In this document: piece after piece, positions 7,020 to 11,777 of the stretch
Layout: each line of letters opens with the position of its first letter
Numbering within the stretch: position 1 is the stretch's first letter
Source: Gracilibacteraceae bacterium
Lineage (GTDB): Bacteria > Bacillota > Desulfitobacteriia > Desulfitobacteriales > Syntrophobotulaceae
Direction of reading: 5' to 3'
Assembly: GCA_031263945.1 (NCBI GenBank)
Contig: JAISEW010000129.1
Coordinates: forward strand, 1-15,223
DNA: 15,223 bases
The notes under the pieces: model-generated
Databases searched by the model: none
What the model was told of the DNA's origin: nothing
The model's input: only the letters and a program-made list of their open reading frames with translations
Translations under genes and position numbers: made by a program

Positions 7020-8159
7020 TTATTTCTCGATCATTTCGATAAAGGCTTCGGCGCGCACGGCCAGCTGGCCGACGTTGGTCATGATCTCCTCGCGCTCCAG
7101 CAAGATCAGCGGAACGCCCGCTTCCTTCATGCCCTGGTGCGCGTCGAAATACAGACCCTCGCCGCCCCAGATCTCACAGTATTTGACGCGCTCGTAAATG
7201 ATGCCGTCCACTTGGAAATCCTTGCAGAACTTAACGATCAGATCCGCGAACTCGTCGTGCAGATCCACCATCCGCGGACATACGGGGCGCTTCAGGTAAG
7301 AACGGGCGATAGAGGTCAGGACGTCTTCGCCCTCCAGCTCGACCGGCTCCCAGAGATAGCGGGTGCCGAAACACAGCGCGTCCGTGACCACCAGGCCGCC
7401 CTTGTCCTCGATGACTTTGATATACTCCGGGTCGTCCAAGGCGCTGCCGACGAGCATGATCCGGGCGCGGTAGTCGCTGATCGGGGGCCGGCTCCCGGCC
7501 TTTGCCAAAAAGTCTTTCAGCATCTCATTGTATTCTTCTTTGGGCATCGAGGACGCGGCCAGGATGAGTTTCAGGCGCTCGGTCCCGCTGATGACGGGAG
7601 CGTCGCTTTTGCTCAGATCGTACAGCTCGCGGATCAGCCGGCGGGTCTCGTTGTAGAGCGCGACGGAGGCCCTGATCTTTTCGTCGGTGATCTCCACGCC
7701 CATATAAGCGCCCAACTCGGTCCGCAGCTGCTCCAGGTAGTCGTGGTAATATCCGACGGCGTTTTCGTTATACATGCGCGGAGCCGCGATCTGTTTCAAA
7801 TAGAATTCCTTTTTCTCCGCGTTGCCATCCACATATTTCCAATTATCGAAAATACGCCCGGCCATCAGACAGCCGTCCGAAGAAACCACGCCGTCCATGA
7901 AGTCGAAGGTCCCGTCGATCAGATACTGCAGAGTCCCGCGGGCGTAGCTGCAGGTAAAAGTGGACATCCACGTGTCGCCCTCGCTCAGATCCGTGACTCC
8001 CGTAGCCCGCAGGCGGTAAGGCATCGCCCCGGCGGCGTGCAGTATCTCCTCCGGCACGTGACAGCAGACCGTGCCGATGACTTTTTTGCCCTGCTCTTTC
8101 CACGCCGTCACGGATGAATTTCGCAGTTCGGCTTTTTCAAACAATGTTTCTGTACTCAT
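7020..8159 (-). CDS. BcrC/HgdB-like Fe-S subunit of a benzoyl-CoA reductase/2-hydroxyacyl-CoA dehydratase family enzyme
   Basis: This 379-residue protein is the smaller sister of the following gene product; its length matches BcrC, HgdB and HadC (about 375-385). Seen: the family N-terminus GTVCCHVPEEILHAAGAMPY (29-48); Cys70 in STFTCSYARGTLQ; Cys97 in VSSDGCLMAGRIFDNW; and Cys328 in YERVKYCEIWGGEG, at the place of the family's C-x2-W. These three are the likely cluster ligands. RIMLVGSALDDPEYIKVIED (233-252) starts the second flavodoxin-like domain, and PLILLEREEIM near the end is the usual closing strand. The ATG at 8159 has GGGAGGG upstream. It should pair with the BcrB-like subunit, with electrons arriving one at a time from the ATPase pair. 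Substrate class cannot be read from the sequence. Confidence 0.9.
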   Translation of the reverse strand: MSTETLFEKAELRNSSVTAWKEQGKKVIGTVCCHVPEEILHAAGAMPYRLRATGVTDLSEGDTWMSTFTCSYARGTLQYLIDGTFDFMDGVVSSDGCLMAGRIFDNWKYVDGNAEKKEFYLKQIAAPRMYNENAVGYYHDYLEQLRTELGAYMGVEITDEKIRASVALYNETRRLIRELYDLSKSDAPVISGTERLKLILAASSMPKEEYNEMLKDFLAKAGSRPPISDYRARIMLVGSALDDPEYIKVIEDKGGLVVTDALCFGTRYLWEPVELEGEDVLTSIARSYLKRPVCPRMVDLHDEFADLIVKFCKDFQVDGIIYERVKYCEIWGGEGLYFDAHQGMKEAGVPLILLEREEIMTNVGQLAVRAEAFIEMIEK

Positions 8160-8173
8160 TTCTGCCCTCCCGG

Positions 8174-8962
8174 TTATTTAAAATTTGGTTTTCTTTTGTG
8201 CAAAAACGCGCCGACGCCTTCCTGCCCGTCTTCGGATACCATGCACATGCCTTGCGCGACCGCTTCCATATCCAGCAGCTCGTCAATGCCGATATCCAGA
8301 CCCATGTGGATCAACGCTTTAGACTGCGCCATCGAAAGACTGGGCTGAGCCGCCAGCCGCGCCGCTGTTTTGGCGGCGACTTCCGCCAGTTTATCATGTT
8401 CCGCCACTTGATTAACAATGCCCAAGTTCAAGGCTTCCCGAGCGTCAATATTACGGCCGGTAAAAACCATCTCTTTCGCTTTGGGCAAACCGACCAAGCG
8501 CGGCAGCAAGTAGAGACTGCCGCAATCCGGCGTTAATCCGATATTGACGAACGCCGCTCCGAACACTGCCTGATCGGAGGCGATCACAATATCGCTGAGC
8601 AGCGCCATTGACAGACCGGCGCCCACCGCGAACCCGTTTACCGACGCGACGATGGGTTTGGGACATGACATAAACGCGCCCACTAATGACTTGGACGCAG
8701 CCTTGATCCCCTCCACCGCCTCCTGAAATCCCACGCCTTCAAACGCGGTCACGTCGCCGCCGGCGCAAAAAGCCTTGCCCATACCGGTGAGAACGACGAC
8801 TTTGACCGCGGCGTCCGCTTTGACCCGCGCCAGCGCCGACGCCAGTTCTTCTCCCAGTCTCGCGTCCAGAGCGTTCATCTTTTCCGGAACGCACATAGTG
8901 ACCGTGGCGACGCGGTCAGCCGTCTCATACTTAATGCTCCGGTACTCCGTCTTCATGTCCAT
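8174..8962 (-). CDS. Crotonase-fold enzyme, PaaG-like isomerase pattern (enoyl-CoA hydratase/isomerase family)
   Basis: This 262-residue member of the enoyl-CoA hydratase/isomerase superfamily acts on a CoA thioester. The two oxyanion-hole segments are present: GKAFCAGGD (62-70) and NGFAVGAG (109-116). The two catalytic glutamates of true enoyl-CoA hydratases are absent: the first site reads GLSMAL where a hydratase has GCELAM, and the second falls on Phe138 in FGAAFVNIG. Asp146 in GLTPDCGS is kept, the acid used by PaaG and dienoyl-CoA isomerases. An isomerase or ring-acting role is therefore more likely than simple hydration. It lies between the ferredoxin and the BcrC-like subunit, where benzoyl-CoA clusters can carry a dienoyl-CoA hydratase. 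AAGGAG precedes the ATG at 8962 by about 9 nt. Confidence 0.88.
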   Translation of the reverse strand: MDMKTEYRSIKYETADRVATVTMCVPEKMNALDARLGEELASALARVKADAAVKVVVLTGMGKAFCAGGDVTAFEGVGFQEAVEGIKAASKSLVGAFMSCPKPIVASVNGFAVGAGLSMALLSDIVIASDQAVFGAAFVNIGLTPDCGSLYLLPRLVGLPKAKEMVFTGRNIDAREALNLGIVNQVAEHDKLAEVAAKTAARLAAQPSLSMAQSKALIHMGLDIGIDELLDMEAVAQGMCMVSEDGQEGVGAFLHKRKPNFK

Positions 8963-8983
8963 TTCACATTCTCCTTACATTAT

Positions 8984-9268
8984 TTACCATGTGTGCTCGA
9001 TCGCCTGCCGGTCGCAGGCGCTCTGGCAAGGCAAAGGATCCGGCGGGCGATCCTGGGGTTTGCAGGCCGCGCAGACGGCTTGCAGCGTTCTGCGCCTGTC
9101 CTCCCGCACGACGGCCATCTCGTCGCCCCAATCATCCTCCTCTATCACAAACAGCTCCTGCGGACATCCGCCCACACAGCCGCGGAGCTGGCAATCCCCG
9201 CATTTTCCCGTGTCGATCCGGATATAATATATTCCGGAACCGTCTTCGCAGCCGTAATTGGCAATCAT
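8984..9268 (-). CDS. Small ferredoxin-like protein, nine cysteines, probable 2[4Fe-4S]
   Basis: A 94-residue protein with two cysteine groups: C23-x2-C26-x4-C31-x3-C35-P, and C66-x2-C69-x11-C81-x3-C85, plus a lone Cys7. The spacing resembles two-cluster ferredoxins with an enlarged first loop and a long proline-rich insert (KPQDRPPDPLP) in the second. Between the groups lies an acidic stretch (VIEEDDWGDE), common in ferredoxins that dock with basic partners. It ends AIEHTW. It is 16 nt downstream of the BcrA-like ATPase and 21 nt upstream of the crotonase; GGGAGGGGG supports the ATG at 9268. Benzoyl-CoA reductases take electrons from such a ferredoxin, so it is the likely donor to the ATPase subunits. 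I do not know a named subfamily with this exact spacing. Confidence 0.8.
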   Translation of the reverse strand: MIANYGCEDGSGIYYIRIDTGKCGDCQLRGCVGGCPQELFVIEEDDWGDEMAVVREDRRRTLQAVCAACKPQDRPPDPLPCQSACDRQAIEHTW

Positions 9269-9284
9269 CTAAAACCCCCTCCCG

Positions 9285-10178
9285 TCATCTGGGTTTGCCG
9301 CCTTTTTTCTCATACAGGGCTTTCCCCATCAGCGCCGCGCCCAGGGCGCCGGCGATCTGCGCGTCGTAATCGGTCCGCAGCGCCTCCGCGCCGATCAGCC
9401 GCTCGATGCGTTTCACCACGCCGCTGTTTTTGGCGATGCCGCCGGTGATGGCAAAATCCAGCCGCATTTCGTTGCGCTCCAGCAGGCGCGCGACACGCAG
9501 GGCCATCGCGTGACAGTAAGCGGCCAGCACTTTTTCCTTGGACCAGCCTGAACGCATCAGGTTCGTGGCCTCCGTTTTGGCGAAAATCACGCAGATGCTG
9601 GATACCGGCGGCGGCTCGGCGTCGATGCGAAAAGACATCTCCCCGATATCCTCCACATGGACGGCCAGCAGATTGGCGATGACCTCCATGCCGCGCCCGG
9701 TGCCGGCGGCGCATTTGTCATTCATCATGAACGAGGTAACGGCGCCGTTTTCATCACAGTGGATGGCCTTGCAGTCCTGCCCGCCCATATCCAGCAGCGT
9801 TCGCACCGTCGGCCCGTAGATATAGTTGGCGCCTTTGGCGTGGCAGGTGATCTCTGTCACGGTGCTGTCGGCAAAAGGCACGTTGACGCGTCCGTAGCCC
9901 GTGCCCACCGTATAGCGCAGATCTTCCGGCGTCAGATCCGTGCCCGCCAGCGCCCAATTCATGGCGTCCACGGCGGACGAGGGGCTGTTGGAACCCGTCC
10001 GGATGCTGGCGTAGGCGTAAAGCTTGCCGTCAGCCATGATAGCGGCCTGGGTGCTGGTAGAACCTATATCTACGCCCGCCGTCACCAAGGAGCCGCGCCA
10101 GTCCGTTATTTCCGGATTTTGCCAGCGGGATTCCTCCCAGCGCCAATACTCGACTTTTTCGATATTCCTATCAGCCAT
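9285..10178 (-). CDS. bcrA: BcrA/BadF-type ATPase subunit (acyl-CoA reductase/dehydratase activase)
   Basis: This 297-residue ASKHA-fold ATPase couples ATP hydrolysis to low-potential electron transfer into the BcrBC-like subunits. Seen: phosphate-1 loop VTAGVDIGSTSTQA (32-45); GTGYGRVNVPFA; TEITCHAKGANYIYGP (108-123); phosphate-2 loop LLDMGGQDCKAIHCDE (128-143); MNDKCAAGTGRGMEVIA with Cys156; SSICVIFAKTEATNLM with Cys196; and adenosine loop FAITGGIAKNSGVVKRIERL. Cys156 and Cys196 are the two residues that, one pair per subunit, hold the bridging [4Fe-4S] cluster. The wording of these blocks is very close to BcrA/BadF of benzoyl-CoA reductases rather than to HgdC-type activators. The start at 10178 (MADRNIEKV) has GGGGAGGT upstream and overlaps the bcrD stop by 8 nt, indicating translational coupling. 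Confidence 0.92.
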   Translation of the reverse strand: MADRNIEKVEYWRWEESRWQNPEITDWRGSLVTAGVDIGSTSTQAAIMADGKLYAYASIRTGSNSPSSAVDAMNWALAGTDLTPEDLRYTVGTGYGRVNVPFADSTVTEITCHAKGANYIYGPTVRTLLDMGGQDCKAIHCDENGAVTSFMMNDKCAAGTGRGMEVIANLLAVHVEDIGEMSFRIDAEPPPVSSICVIFAKTEATNLMRSGWSKEKVLAAYCHAMALRVARLLERNEMRLDFAITGGIAKNSGVVKRIERLIGAEALRTDYDAQIAGALGAALMGKALYEKKGGKPR

Positions 10179-10962
10179 GGGCTGCACCTCCCCGCGCGTT
10201 TTCCGCCGCTGCCGCGGCCGCGGCCATAGCGCTGACAAAATTTGGATATTCAGGCACGAATATTTTCCGGCCCGACTCCTTGCCCATACATTCGACCAGG
10301 CCCACATTGCGGGCCGGGCCGCCGATCAGGACCAGCTCGTCCGAGAGCCCCACGCGGCGGAACAGCGCCCCGATCCGGTTGGCGATGCCCATATGGATGG
10401 CATAGGCAATATTTTCCTTAGATTCCTGTTGGTGGATCAGCGAAACGACCTCCGATTCCGCGAAAACGACGCATTGAGCGTTCATGGGCACTTCCCGCGT
10501 ATGCCGGAGCGAGTAAGGCCCCATGTCCTCGATTTCCATCTGCAGGGCGCGGGCCATCGTTTCGATGAACGTCCCGGCACCGGAAGCGCATTTATCGTTG
10601 ATCTCGTATTTTTTGACCTTGCCGTCCGGCTGGAGGCGGATGGCGCGGCTGCTCTCCGCCCCTAGGTCGATCACCACCTCCGCGTCCGGTTTGACCATGC
10701 GCGCTCCTCTGGCGGCGGAGCTGACTTCGTTGACACATAAAACGGCAAAGGGCACGAGAGCGCGTCCCGCTCCGGTCGCCGCCACCGCGTCCACATCGCT
10801 CTCCGTCAGCCCCGCCTGCCGCAAAACCAGTTCGTAAACCGCTGCCGCCGCTTTCACCGCGTCGAATTCGGTGAGGATCATGGCTCTGGCGGCGACCTCG
10901 CCGTCCTGCAGCGCCACCGCTTTTATATTTTGACTGCCGCTGTCGATTCCCACTGTGATCAT
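10171..10962 (-). CDS. bcrD: BcrD/BadG-like ATPase subunit (acyl-CoA reductase/dehydratase activase)
   Basis: A 263-residue ASKHA-fold partner of the BcrA-like protein and first gene of the operon. Seen: phosphate-1 loop VGIDSGSQNIKAV (4-16); TGAGRALVPFA; phosphate-2 loop VVIDLGAESSRAI (96-108); YEINDKCASGAGTFIETMAR with Cys125; NAQCVVFAESEVVSLI with Cys164; and VLIGGPARNVGLVE (211-224). Cys125 and Cys164 should hold half of the shared [4Fe-4S] cluster. The phosphate-2 loop reads GAE where most activators have GGQD; BcrD/BadG proteins also deviate there (GA in place of GG). The C-terminus has an alanine run (SAMAAAAAAAENA). The start at 10962 is chosen because AAGGGAG lies 9 nt upstream and the protein then begins directly with the first ATPase strand; upstream ATGs in frame lack a site. 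A BcrA/BcrD heterodimer rather than one homodimeric activase is the main reason to favour a BCR-type reductase. Confidence 0.87.
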   Translation of the reverse strand: MITVGIDSGSQNIKAVALQDGEVAARAMILTEFDAVKAAAAVYELVLRQAGLTESDVDAVAATGAGRALVPFAVLCVNEVSSAARGARMVKPDAEVVIDLGAESSRAIRLQPDGKVKKYEINDKCASGAGTFIETMARALQMEIEDMGPYSLRHTREVPMNAQCVVFAESEVVSLIHQQESKENIAYAIHMGIANRIGALFRRVGLSDELVLIGGPARNVGLVECMGKESGRKIFVPEYPNFVSAMAAAAAAAENARGGAAHG

Positions 10963-10993
10963 ATTATCGATCTCCCTTTCCGCTTCAGTCATG

Positions 10994-11024
10994 TTGTGAA
11001 AATTGTGAAAATTGTCTTGTGAAA
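10994..11024 (-). repeat. TTTTCACAA direct repeats in the operon leader
   Basis: On the minus strand TTTTCACAA occurs twice in tandem (11011-11003 and 11002-10994) and TTTCACAA again at 11024-11017. A fourth TTTCACAA lies at 11078-11071, just upstream of the -24 element. The copies therefore bracket the sigma-54 promoter. They could be sites for a second regulator; the AT-rich leader makes chance partly possible. Confidence 0.55.
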
Positions 11025-11051
11025 CCTTTCGCGCGTATATTACAGAGTAGT

Positions 11052-11067
11052 TGCAATTTTCGTGCCA
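11052..11067 (-). promoter_or_regulatory. Sigma-54 (-24/-12) promoter of the bcr-like operon
   Basis: The minus strand reads TGGCAC-GAAAA-TTGCA, a full match to the RpoN consensus TGGCAC-N5-TTGCW with the required 10 bp between GG and GC. The predicted transcription start is near 11041, giving a leader of about 80 nt before the bcrD ATG at 10962. A sigma-54 activator gene lies a few hundred bp upstream on the same strand, which fits. Confidence 0.88.
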
Positions 11068-11074
11068 CCATTGT

Positions 11075-11100
11075 GAAACACCGCTCAAAGCCCGTGTTTC
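11075..11100. promoter_or_regulatory. Inverted repeat GAAACAC-N12-GTGTTTC upstream of the sigma-54 promoter
   Basis: Perfect 7-bp arms at 11075-11081 and 11094-11100 have centres 19 bp apart, about two helical turns, as expected for a dimeric regulator. It lies 8-33 bp upstream of the -24 element. Dimeric sigma-54 activators often bind such sites, though usually further upstream. It may equally be a site for another factor. Confidence 0.5.
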
Positions 11101-11145
11101 GCGGGCATACGTTTCCTCCGGCGGCACTCAGGACAAACCGGCCGT

Positions 11146-11199
11146 GCCATTTCACGCCAATATCATGCCATATCGCGCCATATGATGCCATAACGCGCC
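11146..11199. promoter_or_regulatory. Helically phased GCC(A) array, candidate enhancer
   Basis: GCC occurs at 11146, 11156, 11167, 11177, 11187 and 11197, i.e. in steps of 10, 11, 10, 10 and 10 bp. The middle copies extend to GCCATAT, GCCATAT and GCCATAA. The array lies about 80-130 bp upstream of the -24 element, the usual distance for sigma-54 enhancer sites. It would put every copy on one face of the helix. Confidence 0.5.
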
Positions 11200-11237
11200 G
11201 CGGCAGAAATGTCCCAGTGTACAAATGGGAGCGGGGA

Positions 11238-11267
11238 CATGGATTCCGGCATGAAGCCGGAATGACG
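11238..11267 (+). repeat. ATTCCGG palindromic repeat, copy 2
   Basis: Same 30-bp unit as at 4935-4964 with one difference in the loop. The hairpin ATTCCGGC-N5-GCCGGAAT spans 11243-11263. Confidence 0.85.
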
Positions 11268-11371
11268 GGACGGGGGAAAGCAAGATCGTAGGGCCTCTAC
11301 GGAAACCCGTTTCAAATATGGTGCGGGTCGACCAACCCTTACCCACAAATTTGTCATGCACCCCCCACCTA

Positions 11372-11401
11372 GCGTCATTCCGGGCTTGTCCCGGAATCCA
11401 C
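11372..11401 (-). repeat. ATTCCGG palindromic repeat, copy 3 (diverged, opposite orientation)
   Basis: Hairpin ATTCCGGG-N5-CCCGGAAT (11377-11397) flanked by GCGTC and CCAC. Its GGATTCC..GGAATGACG flanks read on the minus strand, opposite to copies 1 and 2. Copies 2 and 3 therefore form inverted ends around a segment of about 160 bp, which may be a small non-autonomous element. Confidence 0.75.
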
Positions 11402-11423
11402 AAAGTTTTAGCCCAAGAATTCC

Positions 11424-11729
11424 GGGGGATACCTAAATAAGGGTACACGCAGTTCGGTTCCAACAACTCATCCGCGCCGCACAGCGGCTTGATTCGTTGG
11501 GAACCTGTTGCATGGCTCCTACCGCAGTTCAACTGCGCTCTGCGAGCTTGTTGCCGGACTAAGTCGCCCTAAGTCTCCGCCTATACAAACGGTGTCAAGG
11601 GCGGACTAAGCCCGGCATGGACTCGACTAACCTTCGGCAGATTTTAGCGTTGGTCGGAATCCCGCCGAAGTAAGTCTCGTTAAATCGCTGGGTAGGAGCG
11701 CAAATACAGGTATGGTAATACCTTTAAAT
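11424..11729 (-). ncRNA. Candidate structured RNA or long structured leader, type unknown
   Basis: A dense run of helices with no coding sense. They are: GGTTCC-AAC pairing with GTT-G-GGAACC (11456-11464/11496-11505) around the hairpin GCCGC-ACA-GCGGC (11476-11488); CGCAG-TTCAA-CTGCG (11523-11537) inside GCTC/GAGC; GCCGG/CCGGC (11553-11557/11612-11616) enclosing CGCCC/GGGCG (11565-11569/11599-11603), with an ACTAAG-containing internal loop on both sides; CTTCGGC/GCCGAAG (11632-11638/11664-11670); and AGGTAT-GGTA-ATACCT (11708-11723). A sigma-70-like promoter points into it on the minus strand. I do not recognise tmRNA, RNase P, SRP, T-box or a known riboswitch. Strand and boundaries are guesses. 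Confidence 0.35.
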
Positions 11730-11735
11730 TTTGTA

Positions 11736-11764
11736 AATATAATCTTGCTGCTATATTAACTCAA
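11736..11764 (-). promoter_or_regulatory. Sigma-70-like promoter behind the regulator gene
   Basis: The minus strand reads TTGAGT-N17-TATATT (-35 at 11764-11759, -10 at 11741-11736). It begins 13 bp after the regulator stop and would start RNA near 11729, at the edge of the helix-rich segment. The region is AT-rich, so some chance matching is expected. Confidence 0.5.
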
Positions 11765-11777
11765 ACGGCCCTGTACG

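Larger units (their letters stand above)
10963..11777. other. 815-bp non-coding control and repeat region
   Basis: No open frame here has a convincing ribosome site or recognisable protein. From the operon outward the stretch holds a leader with TTTTCACAA repeats, a sigma-54 promoter, an inverted repeat, a phased GCC array, two ATTCCGG palindromic repeats in opposite orientation, about 300 bp of helix-rich sequence, and a sigma-70-like promoter just behind the regulator stop. Frames reading through the palindromes give the tell-tale peptides WIPGQARND and FRHEAGMT, which mark translated repeats. Confidence 0.8.

Noticed and set aside
10179..10307. Longer start for the BcrA-like protein at 10307
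   Set aside because: The extra residues lie inside bcrD, are Arg/Trp-rich shadow sequence, and the ATG at 10178 has GGGGAGGT.
11152..11532. 126-codon minus-strand frame in the control region
   Set aside because: It translates through the ATTCCGG palindromes and the helix-rich segment; WIPGQARND is a known repeat artefact.
11708..11723. AGGTAT-GGTA-ATACCT hairpin as an intrinsic terminator of the regulator operon
   Set aside because: On the minus strand no T tract follows, and on the plus strand the following TTAAATTTT is interrupted and no plus-strand gene precedes it.
11424..11729. tmRNA, RNase P RNA, SRP RNA, T-box or cobalamin riboswitch
   Set aside because: None of their conserved core sequences could be found on either strand; kept only as an unclassified structured segment.
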